This document shows, one piece after another, positions 54,518 through 63,414 of a DNA stretch of 64,000 bases. A program made the position numbers and the translations under genes. The notes under the pieces are model-generated. The model did no database searches and was not told the origin of the DNA. It was given only the letters and a program-made list of their open reading frames with translations. Numbering within the stretch: position 1 is the stretch's first letter; every line of letters starts with the position of its first letter. This DNA comes from Tsukamurella ocularis (GTDB lineage Bacteria > Actinomycetota > Actinomycetes > Mycobacteriales > Mycobacteriaceae). The DNA lies in NCBI RefSeq assembly GCF_024807615.1, contig NZ_JANUCJ010000003.1, positions 558,001 through 622,000 on the forward strand, given 5' to 3'.

Positions 54518-55744
54518 TCAGCGCTCGGCGGACGCGCTGGCCGAACCGGGAAGGACCGCTACGACCAGCACGAACGCGGCCGCGGTGGCCACGCCTACCG
54601 CGGCGGCGATCCCCGGCCAGCCGGCGGCGGTGAAGGCGAGCCCCGCCGCCGCGCCGACGACCGACGAGCCCGCGTAGTAGCAGAACAGGTACCCCGAGGA
54701 GGCCTCCGCGCGGTGCTCGGTCGCGAGTAGGCCCACCCAGCCGCTGGCGACGCTGTGCGCCGCGAAGAAGCCCGCGGTGAAGACGACCATCCCCGCGAGC
54801 ACGGCGGGCGTCGAATCCGGCAGCGTGAGCACCAGACCCGCCCCCATCGTCGCGATGGAGGTCAGGAGCACCCGTCGCCGGCCGATCCGGTCCGCGAGCC
54901 TGCCCGCCGCACCCGAGGAAACGGTGCCCGCGAGGTAGATGAGGAAGACCAGCCCGACGACGCCGGGAGCGAACGCGAAGGGCTCGGCCAGGAGCCGGAA
55001 ACCTAGGAAGTTGTAGACGCTGACGAAGCCGCCCATGAGCAGGAAGGCGAGCACGAACAGCGTCGCGAGCTCCGGCCGGCGGAGGTGGCCGAGCATGCCG
55101 CGCACCGTCGTTCCCACCGAGACCGGCTTCGGCACGTGGAACCGCGACGCCGGCAGGGTACGGATCATCACCACGGTCAGCACCGCCGCGGCGACGGCGA
55201 AGAGCTCCATGGCACCGCGCCAGGCCATGACGTCGAGCCCCACCGCCGTCACGACGCGACCGAGCAGCCCGCCGATCGTCGTGCCCGCGACGTAGCGGCC
55301 CATCGCCCCGCCGAGGTCGCGCCCGTCCACCTCCTCTGCCAGGTAGGCCATAGCGACGGCGGGCACCCCGGCGAGCGCGATCCCCTGCAGAGCACGGAGT
55401 CCCAGCAGCATCGGGAGCGTCGGAGCGAGCGGGATCAGCAGGCCCAGTACTACTGCCGCGACGGCCGACACCGTCATCACGCGGGTCCGGCCGAAGCGCT
55501 CGGACAGCGCACTGACGGGGATGATCGCCAGCGCCAGCAGGCCGGTGGTGACGGAGACCGCGAGCGCGGAGACGGCGGGTGCGGCGCCGAAGACTCGGGT
55601 CAGCTCGGGGAGCACGGCCTGGGTGGAGTACATCGAGCCGAAGGTCGTCAGGCCCGCCACGAACAGCGCCAAAGTTGTCCGACGGTACGCGGGCGTCCCG
55701 GCCCGGAGTGGCGCGGTCCCGAGGTTCTGGACGGTGGCGGTCAT
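54518..55744 (-). CDS. MFS transporter
   Basis: A 408-residue major facilitator with twelve helices. The first cytoplasmic loop has LSERFGRTRVM (GxLaDrxGRkr type), and its second-half counterpart ADRIGRRRVLLTSI. It resembles YnfM/DHA1-like multidrug efflux proteins. A LysR gene is divergent and likely controls it. Ligand unknown. ATG at 55744 chosen. Confidence 0.85.
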   Translation of the reverse strand: MTATVQNLGTAPLRAGTPAYRRTTLALFVAGLTTFGSMYSTQAVLPELTRVFGAAPAVSALAVSVTTGLLALAIIPVSALSERFGRTRVMTVSAVAAVVLGLLIPLAPTLPMLLGLRALQGIALAGVPAVAMAYLAEEVDGRDLGGAMGRYVAGTTIGGLLGRVVTAVGLDVMAWRGAMELFAVAAAVLTVVMIRTLPASRFHVPKPVSVGTTVRGMLGHLRRPELATLFVLAFLLMGGFVSVYNFLGFRLLAEPFAFAPGVVGLVFLIYLAGTVSSGAAGRLADRIGRRRVLLTSIATMGAGLVLTLPDSTPAVLAGMVVFTAGFFAAHSVASGWVGLLATEHRAEASSGYLFCYYAGSSVVGAAAGLAFTAAGWPGIAAAVGVATAAAFVLVVAVLPGSASASAER

Positions 55745-55786
55745 GGCTCTCACCCTGCGCCGGCATCACCGATGTGTGAAATGCAT

Positions 55787-55800
55787 GGATCTCCTGATCC
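55787..55800. promoter_or_regulatory. Dyad in the MFS-LysR divergent gap
   Basis: GGATC-TCCT-GATCC (55787-55800), a perfect 5-bp inverted repeat 16 bp before the LysR ATG, in the 71-bp gap to the MFS gene. A candidate LysR site, but short and not of the classical T-N11-A form. Confidence 0.4.
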
Positions 55801-55815
55801 TGATAGAAAGAAGGC

Positions 55816-56727
55816 ATGACCGCAGTTGGCAGGCACTTTCCGGGCACCTCGGACGACCTCGTGCGGTTCATCACACTGGCCGAGACACAGCACATGACCG
55901 AAGCGGCGGCCGCACTGCGGATCACCCAGCCCACGCTCTCGCGCACGCTGGCGCGCCTGGAGGCGGACATAGGGGCGCCGCTCTTCGACCGGCGCCAGGG
56001 GCGCCTCGTGCTCAACGCGAGCGGCGAGATCTACCTCGACCACGCACGGCGCGCGCACGCCGAGCTCGAAGCGGCCCGGGCCCAGATCGCGGACCTGCGC
56101 AGCCCCTCGCAGGGCACGATCCGGCTCTCCTTCCTGCACTCCTTCGGCGTCGCGCTGGTGCCGCGGCTCGTCTCCGGCTTCCGGGAGCGGGAGCCGCGCG
56201 TGACCTTCGAGCTGTCCCAGTTCGCCGCCGGGACGGTCACCGAGCGAGTGCTCGCCGACGAGGCCGACCTCGCGATCGTCTCGCCGCGGCCCGCCACCAG
56301 TGCCGTCGCCTTCGGGCTGCTCGCGGTGCAACGCCTGGCGCTGGCCGTCCCCGCCGACCACCCGCTGGCGGGGCGCCCGTCCGTGCACCTCTCCGAGGCG
56401 GCCGACGCGGACTTCATCACGATGCACCCCGAGTTCGGCCTGCGCCGCATCCTCGAGGAGCGTTGCGCCGCCGCCGGTTTCCGGCCGCGGATCGCCTTCG
56501 AGTCCTCGGAGTCCTTCACCGTCGCAGGGCTGGTCGCGGCCGGCCTCGGGGTGGCACTGCTGCCCGTCGATGAGGACCCGCTGTGGCCGCCCGGCCTCGT
56601 GCTGGTGCCCATGTCCGGTCCCGCGCCCACCCGCGAGGTGGGACTCATCTGGCGGCCCGACACCGCACTCCCCCGGGCGGTGCGCGCCTTCCGCGACTAC
56701 GCCCTGGAGCGGGCGACGCCGCCGTGA
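55816..56727 (+). CDS. LysR-family transcriptional regulator
   Basis: A 303-residue LTTR. The N-terminal winged helix reads ALRITQPTLSRTLARLEADIG, followed by LFDRRQGRLVLNASG, and the substrate-binding domain has LRSPSQGTIRLSFLHSFG and LLAVQRLALAVPADHPL. It is divergent from an MFS transporter, the usual layout for control of an efflux gene. It converges on the methyltransferase gene with 10 bp between stops. Confidence 0.9.
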   Translation: MTAVGRHFPGTSDDLVRFITLAETQHMTEAAAALRITQPTLSRTLARLEADIGAPLFDRRQGRLVLNASGEIYLDHARRAHAELEAARAQIADLRSPSQGTIRLSFLHSFGVALVPRLVSGFREREPRVTFELSQFAAGTVTERVLADEADLAIVSPRPATSAVAFGLLAVQRLALAVPADHPLAGRPSVHLSEAADADFITMHPEFGLRRILEERCAAAGFRPRIAFESSESFTVAGLVAAGLGVALLPVDEDPLWPPGLVLVPMSGPAPTREVGLIWRPDTALPRAVRAFRDYALERATPP

Positions 56728-56737
56728 GCGAGCCCGG

Positions 56738-57496
56738 CTAGACCCGCGACGCGACGACGAAGATCCGACGGAAGGGCAGGACAGTCCCGAAATCCCTTGG
56801 CGGGTAGGCGATGTTCAGCTCCGCCTTGTAGCGGGCGACGAAGTCCTCGCGCTCGGCACCGTCAAGCCGCGCGAGCACCGGTCGCGCGCCGGTGCCGGAG
56901 ATCCACTCGAAGACGGCGTCGGGTCCCTGCAGGACGTGCAGGTACGTCGTCTCCCAAGCGTCGACCTCCCAGCCGGGGCGCTGCAGCGCAGCAAGGTATT
57001 CGGCGGGATCGCGCACGTCGATGCGGCGGAAGTCGGTGATGCCGTACTCCGCGGCCAGGCGCCACAGAAGGGCATGGGAGGGCGCGTCCTGGTTGCCCGG
57101 CACCTGGAAGGCGAAGGCGCGGGCGGCACCGTCGGCGGTGGCGGGCAACAGGTCGATGTGCCGGGCGACCCACTGGTACATCGCGTTCGAGACGATCACG
57201 TCGGGGCGCTCGCCGTCGGGGCGCCACGCGGCAGCATCGCCGACCGCGAAGGTCGCGCGCGGATCGGCGACGTCGTCGCGGGCGCGCTCGATCATCTCCT
57301 CGCTGGAGTCGACCCCGTGGATCGCGGCTTCCGGCCAGCGGGCGCGGAGCGGCGGGACGTCGTTGCCCGGTCCGCAGCCGAGATCGACGACGGTGCGCGC
57401 GTCCCCGGGGATGCGAGCGAGCAGGTCGAGGAACGGACGGGTGCGCTCGTCGCCGTAGCGGAGGTACTGCGATGGATCCCAGCGATGAGAAGTCAT
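56738..57496 (-). CDS. tam: Trans-aconitate 2-methyltransferase-like SAM methyltransferase
   Basis: A 252-residue class I methyltransferase. WDPSQYLRYGDERTRPF near the start, VVDLGCGPGND (motif I), HGVDSSEEMI and NAMYQWVARH resemble E. coli Tam, which methylates trans-aconitate to relieve aconitase inhibition. PGNQDAPSHALL corresponds to the Tam PDN..EPSH segment. ATG at 57496 fits this alignment. The gene faces the ABC ATPase gene across about 36 bp. Confidence 0.75.
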   Translation of the reverse strand: MTSHRWDPSQYLRYGDERTRPFLDLLARIPGDARTVVDLGCGPGNDVPPLRARWPEAAIHGVDSSEEMIERARDDVADPRATFAVGDAAAWRPDGERPDVIVSNAMYQWVARHIDLLPATADGAARAFAFQVPGNQDAPSHALLWRLAAEYGITDFRRIDVRDPAEYLAALQRPGWEVDAWETTYLHVLQGPDAVFEWISGTGARPVLARLDGAEREDFVARYKAELNIAYPPRDFGTVLPFRRIFVVASRV

Positions 57497-57532
57497 ACAA
57501 TCATCCAATCAATTTGAGTGGAGAGGTGGACT

Positions 57533-58333
57533 GTGACTGATACCGCGCCGAACGATCCGCACGTGCTGAGCATCGACCACGTGGACCTGGTCCGCACCGG
57601 TCGCAACCTCCTCGACGACGTCTCCCTCACCGTACGCCGGGGCGAGCACTGGGTCCTGCTGGGCGCGAACGGTGCCGGGAAGTCGACACTGCTCGGCCTG
57701 TGCGGCGCCGTCACCCACCCGACCCGCGGCAGCGTCGACGTGCTCGGCAAGCGCCTCGGCCGGGTGGACATGCGCGAGCTGCGCACGCACATCGGGCACG
57801 TGAATCCGCGGCATCGCCTGGACGAGCCGCTGACGGTGCGCGACGTCGTGATCACCGGCGTGACGAATACGCCCGAGTTCCCGCCGCGCTGGGCGCCGAC
57901 CGACGCGCAACGCACCCGCGCGGAGGAGCTCGTCGAGACGCTCGGGATGTCGCGGCACGTGGAATCGCGCTGGCCCACCCTCTCCCAGGGCGAGCGGGGG
58001 CGCGCCCTGATCGCCCGCGCTCTCATGGGCGAGCCGGCACTGCTCCTGCTGGACGAGCCGGCGACGGGGCTCGACCTCGCGGCCCGCGAACGCCTCCTGA
58101 CCACCGTCGACGGTGCGCGCCGCGCCCACCCCGAGCTCGCGTCGATCCTGGTGACCCACCACCTGGAGGAGATCCCGGTGACCACCACGCACGCGGTCCT
58201 GATCCGCGACGGCCGGATCACCGCAGCGGGCGCGGTCGACGACGTGCTGACCACGGAGACGATCAGTCACGCCTTCGACCACCCGATCTCCATCACCCGT
58301 CAGGACGGTCGCTGGACGGCGCGCTCCCACTGA
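57533..58333 (+). CDS. Stand-alone ABC transporter ATPase
   Basis: A 266-residue ATPase. Walker A GANGAGKST, a signature altered from LSGGQ to LSQGERGR, Walker B LLLLDEPATGLD and H-loop VTHHLEEIPVTT. The sequence is close to molybdate-type ModF-like proteins. No permease is beside it, so it may work with a distant permease or in another role. GTG at 57533 follows GAGAGG; an upstream GTG at 57518 is in frame. Confidence 0.8.
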   Translation: MTDTAPNDPHVLSIDHVDLVRTGRNLLDDVSLTVRRGEHWVLLGANGAGKSTLLGLCGAVTHPTRGSVDVLGKRLGRVDMRELRTHIGHVNPRHRLDEPLTVRDVVITGVTNTPEFPPRWAPTDAQRTRAEELVETLGMSRHVESRWPTLSQGERGRALIARALMGEPALLLLDEPATGLDLAARERLLTTVDGARRAHPELASILVTHHLEEIPVTTTHAVLIRDGRITAAGAVDDVLTTETISHAFDHPISITRQDGRWTARSH

Positions 58334-58371
58334 CGGAGGGCACCGTAGCAGTGATGCTCCATACTGAATAC

Positions 58372-58605
58372 ATGGATGCAGGCGCCGCAGTCATCATCGT
58401 CTTCGCCATCGCGGTCACGATCGTTCCCATCATCCTCATGGTCGTCGTGCGCCGCCGACAGAAGCGCGGTGAGTGGTCGGGCGGATTCACCCTCGGCTTC
58501 CGCAAGTGGACGCTCGGTGAAGAGGACGAGTGGGGAAACGTGCCGCCGGCCAGTCACCACATCGGCAGCAGTCACCACGAACGTCCAACCACCCGCAGGC
58601 ACTGA
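58372..58605 (+). CDS. Small single-helix membrane protein
   Basis: A 77-residue protein with one helix (AAVIIVFAIAVTIVPIILMVV), then RRRQKRGEW and a hydrophilic tail rich in His and Arg. No domain recognised. The positive-inside rule puts the tail in the cytoplasm. It follows the ABC ATPase by 38 bp on the same strand and may accompany it. An in-frame ATG at 58354 is possible. Confidence 0.55.
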   Translation: MDAGAAVIIVFAIAVTIVPIILMVVVRRRQKRGEWSGGFTLGFRKWTLGEEDEWGNVPPASHHIGSSHHERPTTRRH

Positions 58606-58643
58606 CGCCCCTGCGTCGTCGAGTCACTGCGGAAGCACTGCCG

Positions 58644-59177
58644 CTACTGCGGCGTGATCACCGCGTACAGGTGATGATCGCGACGCTCGCCACGCACGAC
58701 TTTGAGGGAACGGAGGGTTCCCTCCCGGGCCATCCCGATTTTCTCCAGCACCCGGGCCGATGCCGCGTTGTCCACGTCGCACGTCGCTGCGATTCGCACG
58801 AGCCCGAGCCGTTCACGCCCGATGTCGATCAGCATCCTCGCCGCCTCGGTCGCGTAACCGTTACCCCACACATGAGGGGCCAATGAGTACCCCATCTCCC
58901 CGATCATGTTCGCCGAATCGGTCTCCCACACTGCGGCGCTGCCGACGACCTCGCCCCGCACGATCACAGCGAGGTGGTAGGCGTTCGCCGACGGTGTCAT
59001 TCGCTCCATGAGGAAACGGTGCGTATCAACGGGGCTGTTCGGCCCCCAGGTCATGAACTCGCACACGCGCAGATCAGAAGCGAAGGCATGGACGGCAGCG
59101 AAGTCATCTGGCGAGAACCAGCCCAAACTAACCCGCTCCCCGCTCGCGACCACGTATCTCTGCCCTACTGCGCCCAT
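58644..59177 (-). CDS. GNAT acetyltransferase (RimJ/RimL-like)
   Basis: A 177-residue GNAT enzyme. IGEMGYSLAPHVWGNGYATEAA is the acetyl-CoA loop (Q/RxxGxG/A form WGNGYA), and NAASARVLEKIGM plus EGTLR are typical of RimJ/RimL-type N-acetyltransferases. Acceptor unknown. It ends 39 bp from the small membrane protein on the opposite strand. ATG at 59177 chosen; a GTG at 59210 would add 11 residues. Confidence 0.85.
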   Translation of the reverse strand: MGAVGQRYVVASGERVSLGWFSPDDFAAVHAFASDLRVCEFMTWGPNSPVDTHRFLMERMTPSANAYHLAVIVRGEVVGSAAVWETDSANMIGEMGYSLAPHVWGNGYATEAARMLIDIGRERLGLVRIAATCDVDNAASARVLEKIGMAREGTLRSLKVVRGERRDHHLYAVITPQ

Positions 59178-59225
59178 ACCTGACTGCCTACCAGATCGTG
59201 TAACCCACACAGGGGCATAGATCGC

Positions 59226-60983
59226 TCAGAAGGGCGGCGGCGCGAGGGGCTGCGTGTCGTCGTAGACCACCCCGGCAGCAAGCGCCTCGGCGCGCTCCCT
59301 CTCCCTGGCACGTTCCTCCGCCACGGCGCTGCGGTGTTCGCGGTGTTCCTCGCGCAGGAGCTGGTTCTCTGCGCGGAGGGCGCGGCGGGCTTTCGCGCGT
59401 CGTTTCGCGGCGGTGGCGAGCCCGTCGGGGTTCTTCGGCTTGGGTGGTGTCGGGTCGGGGGCGTCCCAGATGATCCGTTCGAGCCCCGGCAGGAGGTCAC
59501 GGGCGGTGCCGGGTGGGACGGTGTGAACTCCTCCTGCGGGGTGCCGCCATTCGACGGTGCCATCCAGTAGAAGGTCGGAGAGCCATCCCGTCTCGGTCTT
59601 GATGCGGTGGTGGAAGCCACACAGCGGCACCAGGTTCCCTGGTGATCCACGGCCGGCGACGGTGGTGGCTCCGCCCTCGGTGGGATCGTGGTGATCGAAC
59701 TCGGTGACGTGGTCGGCCTGGCAGCGATCGGAGGGCACGGTGCACCCGGGGAAGACACAGGTGGGGTAGGTCAGGCGCATCACCAGCAGCTGGTACCAGG
59801 TGGGCCGGTACCCGCCGGCGCCGCGGGCGTGGACCTCACCGGTGGCCGGGTCGCGGCGGCCCAGGACCCGCCACTGCGTCCGCGTGGCGGCGATCAGCTG
59901 CCTGGCCTGTTCGATAGTGACCGGGCCGGTCATGCCAGGATCCCCGGTCAGAACCACCGCACCGCGACTCGCATCAACACCTTTGTCGGGGTCGCCAGCG
60001 CCGGCCTCGGCATCGGGCTCGGGCGTGAACAGGCCAGGTTCGGACGAGGCCGCGTCCGCATCGGCAGCGTCCGGGGTGGCTATGACATCGGCGAGGTCCG
60101 ATTCGTTGAGGACGATCACCGCCAGCGCTCGGATCTCTTGCGACACAGCCTCGGTCCGCGGGCGGAGCGTGCGCAGGTCGCACGATTCGGTGCCGCACAT
60201 ACAGCCCAGACTCTCGTAGCCCTCGGCCAAGGCGACGAGCGCGGCGACCTGGCGCTGCCCCACCGTCCTACCGTCGCCGCGGCACACCGACTGCACCACC
60301 GGACCAACCAGCGCCGACAGCCGCAACGCCTCCGACTTCGGCATCACCGCCTCCAGATCCACCAGCCCGTCCGCGCGGGCATGGAACTCGAGCCGTTCCC
60401 GCGGCGGAGTCGGCGGGGTTTCTCGCGCCGCCGCCGGGTCGAGCCGGGTCAGGACAGTCTTCGCAGCCTCCGTCGCCGCCCGCACCGAGAGCGACTGCCC
60501 ACTGCGGGCGGCGAGCCAGGCCGTGATCCGCTCATCGAAAACCAGCGCGACCTGCTCATCGAGGACCGCGGCAGAGGACCGCAAGACCTCCCGCACCACC
60601 GCCGGACTCACCGAACCGGCTGCGAACAGTTCGAACAGACGCGGGCAGCGCTCCCGCAGATCCAACCCGCGATGCACCGCCGAACCCGCTGCCGTCCGAC
60701 CGGCGCCCAGAGCCGCCCCGACCTCGGCGACCAACTCGTCCCAGTCATCAACGAACCTGCGCGAGGACTCCTCCCGCACACGCCGCGCGTCATCGCGCAG
60801 CTCGTAGAGCCTGGTCAGAACCGCCGACCGCTCCGCCTCCAACCGATTCTGCTCCACCGACAGCCGCCGCAACCGCGAAAGCGCTCCCGCCGCGCTGAGC
60901 CCGGACACCGCACCGTCGAACACCGCAGGCAGCGGCGTGACAACCCGCCTGCCCACCGTGAACGCGTCATCCGAATAGCTCAT
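59226..60983 (-). CDS. DUF222 (13E12 family) HNH endonuclease
   Basis: A 585-residue protein. The N-terminal and central DUF222 region (ALSRLRRLSVEQNRLEAERSA, LEFHARADGLVDLEA) is followed by a C-terminal HNH domain: CVFPGC with a second pair, QADHVTEFDHHDP, and PLCGFHHRIKTETGW. The 13E12 repeat family is present in many copies in mycobacterial and related genomes and behaves like a mobile or selfish element. No terminal repeats seen. A TAGAAT box sits next to the start. Confidence 0.88.
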   Translation of the reverse strand: MSYSDDAFTVGRRVVTPLPAVFDGAVSGLSAAGALSRLRRLSVEQNRLEAERSAVLTRLYELRDDARRVREESSRRFVDDWDELVAEVGAALGAGRTAAGSAVHRGLDLRERCPRLFELFAAGSVSPAVVREVLRSSAAVLDEQVALVFDERITAWLAARSGQSLSVRAATEAAKTVLTRLDPAAARETPPTPPRERLEFHARADGLVDLEAVMPKSEALRLSALVGPVVQSVCRGDGRTVGQRQVAALVALAEGYESLGCMCGTESCDLRTLRPRTEAVSQEIRALAVIVLNESDLADVIATPDAADADAASSEPGLFTPEPDAEAGAGDPDKGVDASRGAVVLTGDPGMTGPVTIEQARQLIAATRTQWRVLGRRDPATGEVHARGAGGYRPTWYQLLVMRLTYPTCVFPGCTVPSDRCQADHVTEFDHHDPTEGGATTVAGRGSPGNLVPLCGFHHRIKTETGWLSDLLLDGTVEWRHPAGGVHTVPPGTARDLLPGLERIIWDAPDPTPPKPKNPDGLATAAKRRAKARRALRAENQLLREEHREHRSAVAEERARERERAEALAAGVVYDDTQPLAPPPF

Positions 60984-60990
60984 ATCTTCT

Positions 60991-60996
60991 ATTCTA
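60991..60996 (-). promoter_or_regulatory. Candidate -10 box for the HNH gene, leaderless
   Basis: On the minus strand TAGAAT ends 8 bases from the ATG at 60983, placing a transcription start at or one base from the start codon. No clear -35 is seen. It suggests a leaderless message. Confidence 0.45.
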
Positions 60997-61023
60997 TGAA
61001 GTCATTTCGGACGATGATAGGTC

Positions 61024-61052
61024 TTGACACCACTTTTCTAGGGCGACATCGT
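61024..61052 (+). promoter_or_regulatory. Candidate promoter of the DinB-like gene
   Basis: TTGACA (61024-61029) and CATCGT (61047-61052) with a 17-bp spacer, about 70 bp before the ATG at 61123. The -35 is a perfect match; the -10 is weak. Confidence 0.4.
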
Positions 61053-61122
61053 GCACCGCCGATCCTTGTCAGTGGCGCACGGTTCACTGGGCTCATCCAC
61101 ACCATCAGCTAGGAGATCCTCA

Positions 61123-61707
61123 ATGCCCTTCATGGCACCCTCGGCCGATTCCGAGCGGGCGGGCCTCCGCGGCTTCCTCGCGCAGCAGCTCGGCGGCCTG
61201 CGGCACACCGCGTTCGGTCTCACGGAGACGCAGATCCGCCTCTCCCCCACCCGCAGCACGCTCACCGTAGGCGGGCTGCTCAAGCACGTCACGCTCACCG
61301 TCAACGCCTGGTCCGCGCGCGCCGAAGCCGCGCCGGAGCTGTTCTCCGATCCCCGGCTGGACGCCATGGCCGAGGGCGATGACTTCCGGCTCGGCGAGGA
61401 CGAGACGCTCGTGACTCTGCTCGCCGCCCACGACGCCGCGGCCGCGCGCGCCCTGGCCGTCGCGGACACCGCGGACCTCGATGCGGTCGCTCCCGCGCGC
61501 CCGGCATCGTGGTTCCCCGAGGGCTTCGAGGGGTGGACGGTGCGCTGGATCCTGCTCCACCTCATCGAGGAGGTCGCTCGTCACGCCGGCCACGCCGACA
61601 TCCTCCGCGAGGAGATCGACGGCGCCACCGGATACCCACTCATCGCCGCGGCCGAGGGCATGGGCGACCTGGGCTTCGTCAGGCCCTGGACACCTGAGCG
61701 CGACTGA
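61123..61707 (+). CDS. DinB-fold (DUF664) protein
   Basis: A 194-residue four-helix DinB-superfamily protein. The metal ligands are likely H55 in LLKHVTLTVNAW and the pair in ILLHLIEEVARHAGHADILRE. In actinobacteria such proteins are often mycothiol-dependent transferases or maleylpyruvate-type isomerases. The substrate is unknown. AGGAGA precedes the ATG. Next gene is 75 bp downstream. Confidence 0.82.
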   Translation: MPFMAPSADSERAGLRGFLAQQLGGLRHTAFGLTETQIRLSPTRSTLTVGGLLKHVTLTVNAWSARAEAAPELFSDPRLDAMAEGDDFRLGEDETLVTLLAAHDAAAARALAVADTADLDAVAPARPASWFPEGFEGWTVRWILLHLIEEVARHAGHADILREEIDGATGYPLIAAAEGMGDLGFVRPWTPERD

Positions 61708-61744
61708 CGCAGCACCGACGGATCAGGGCGCCTGCGAAACGGTG

Positions 61745-61775
61745 TTGACTTCGAGTGCGCTCGAAGGCTTAGCGT
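61745..61775 (+). promoter_or_regulatory. MerR-type promoter with 19-bp spacer and central dyad
   Basis: TTGACT (61745-61750) and TAGCGT (61770-61775) lie 19 bp apart, the elongated spacing of MerR-activated promoters. The perfect dyad CTTCGAG-TGCG-CTCGAAG (61749-61766) fills the spacer. The start codon begins 8 bases past the -10, so the transcript is probably leaderless. Confidence 0.8.
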
Positions 61776-61782
61776 TGCTCAC

Positions 61783-62307
61783 GTGGTCGCACACACGGAA
61801 GAACTCGCATCCATCGTCCGCTCCCGCGGACCGCTGCCCAATACCGCCGAGATCCTCGCCGGGCCGGCGCAGGAGGGCCCGCTCACCGTCGCCGAGATGG
61901 CGGATCTGGTGGGGGTCTCGGGCCACACGCTGCGCTACTACGAGCGGATCGGACTGGTCAGCGTCGACCGGGACGGCGCGGGCCACCGACGCTACGGCCC
62001 GCAGGCGATCGCGCGGGTCATCTTCCTGACTCGACTCCGCCTGTCCGGCATGCCGATCGCCGACATCACGGAGTACGTGCACCTCGTCGACGGCGGCGAC
62101 GCCACGATCCCGGCCCGCCTGGCCCTGCTCACGGCGCACCGCGCCCGCACGGCCGCGCAGGTCGAGGAGCTGCAGTACTCGCTCGCGGTCATCGACTACA
62201 AGATCGCCACCTACGGCGGCGGGCTCGGCGACTGCATCGCCGGGGCGCCTGCCGATACCGCGGCGGTCGGCACCGTCGCAGCCCACGAACTCGACCTGAA
62301 GGACTGA
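61783..62307 (+). CDS. MerR-family transcriptional regulator
   Basis: A 174-residue MerR protein. The HTH is VAEMADLVGVSGHTLRYYERIGL, the wing is GHRRYGPQAIARV, and an antiparallel coil with a short effector domain follows (LRLSGMPIADITEYV). There are few cysteines, which argues against metal sensing; an aldehyde- or redox-type signal is more likely given the aldo/keto reductase directly downstream (1-bp gap). The GTG start is set by the promoter geometry. Confidence 0.88.
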   Translation: MVAHTEELASIVRSRGPLPNTAEILAGPAQEGPLTVAEMADLVGVSGHTLRYYERIGLVSVDRDGAGHRRYGPQAIARVIFLTRLRLSGMPIADITEYVHLVDGGDATIPARLALLTAHRARTAAQVEELQYSLAVIDYKIATYGGGLGDCIAGAPADTAAVGTVAAHELDLKD

Positions 62308-62308
62308 C

Positions 62309-63307
62309 ATGCTCTCCACTCGCACCCTCGGCGACCTGCGCGTCTCCGCCCTCGGCCTCGGCTGCATGGGCATGAGCCACGCCTACGGCTCGGCCGACCC
62401 CGACGAGGCCCGCGCGACCCTCGAAGCCGCCCTCGCCGCCGGCGTGACGCTCTACGACACCGCCGACATGTACGGCAACGGCGCCAACGAGGAGTTCCTC
62501 GCCCCCTTCGTACAGGCGCACCGCGACGAGATCGTGCTCGCCACCAAATTCGGCTTCGTCAACGACGAGAACGCCAAACCCGTCGGCCTCGACGGCCGCC
62601 CCGAGCGCGTGGCCGGCTGCGTCGACGGCTCGCTTCGCCGCCTCGGTGTCGATGTGATCGACCTCTACTACCTGCACCGCGTCGACCCGCAGGTGCCCGT
62701 CGAGGAGACCGTGGGCGCGATGGCCGACCAGGTTGCGGCGGGCAAGGTCCGCGCGCTGGGGCTGTCCGAGGCGACCGCGGAGGACATCCGCAAGGCGGCG
62801 GCCGTGCACCCGATCGCCGCGCTGCAGTCCGAGTACTCGATCTTCACCCGCGATGTCGAGGACGGGCCGCTGCAGGCCGCCCGCGAGGTCGGCGCCGGCC
62901 TGGTGCCGTTCAGCCCGCTCGGGCGGGGCCTGCTCACGGCGGACCGGAAGGCCGTCGCCGCAGCGCTGGGCAGCGACGACTTCCGCCAGTCGATCCCGCG
63001 CTGGCAGGGCGAGAACCTCGAGGCGAACCTGCGGCTCGTGGACCGGATCGACGCCATCGCCGCCGACCTCACCGCCGCCGGAGCGGGGGCCGACGGTGCC
63101 CCGGTGACCGCCGCGCAGGTCGCGCTCGCCTGGGTGTTGGCGCAGGGCGAGGACGTCGTGCCGATCCCGGGCACGACGCGACGCACGCACCTCGCGGACA
63201 ACCTCGGTGCAGCCGCCGTCCCGCTCACCGCGGACCAGCTCGCCGAGCTGACCGCTCTCTCGGCCGTGGGCAGCCGCCTGCCGCAACGCACGCTGCAGCA
63301 GCGCTGA
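62309..63307 (+). CDS. Aldo/keto reductase
   Basis: A 332-residue AKR with the catalytic tetrad D50, Y55 (YDTADMYG), K80 (LATKFGF) and H123 (YYLHRVDP), and the C-terminal PIPGTTRRTHLADN for NADPH binding. It reduces aldehydes or ketones. It is co-transcribed with the MerR regulator through the 1-bp gap; the pair looks like a self-contained carbonyl-stress module. The exact substrate is unknown. Confidence 0.92.
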   Translation: MLSTRTLGDLRVSALGLGCMGMSHAYGSADPDEARATLEAALAAGVTLYDTADMYGNGANEEFLAPFVQAHRDEIVLATKFGFVNDENAKPVGLDGRPERVAGCVDGSLRRLGVDVIDLYYLHRVDPQVPVEETVGAMADQVAAGKVRALGLSEATAEDIRKAAAVHPIAALQSEYSIFTRDVEDGPLQAAREVGAGLVPFSPLGRGLLTADRKAVAAALGSDDFRQSIPRWQGENLEANLRLVDRIDAIAADLTAAGAGADGAPVTAAQVALAWVLAQGEDVVPIPGTTRRTHLADNLGAAAVPLTADQLAELTALSAVGSRLPQRTLQQR

Positions 63308-63361
63308 CACTCGGCGGTCGGCCTTGCGGCGGGACTCGCTGTACCCGCTGAAATGTGTCCG

Positions 63362-63404
63362 CCAGCGGCGCAGACCTCGGATTCCGCGGGGTTCGCGCCG
63401 CTGG
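63362..63404. terminator. Hairpin between convergent genes
   Basis: A perfect 10-bp inverted repeat, CCAGCGGCGC (63362-63371) with GCGCCGCTGG (63395-63404), loop 23 bases. It sits between the aldo/keto reductase stop and the MFS stop and can serve both. Confidence 0.5.
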
Positions 63405-63414
63405 GCGGCACAGG

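Noticed and set aside
59226-60983. Treating the HNH gene as an insertion sequence
   Set aside because: No terminal inverted repeats or target-site duplications were found at its edges and it has no transposase domain; it is listed as a coding gene of the 13E12 family only.
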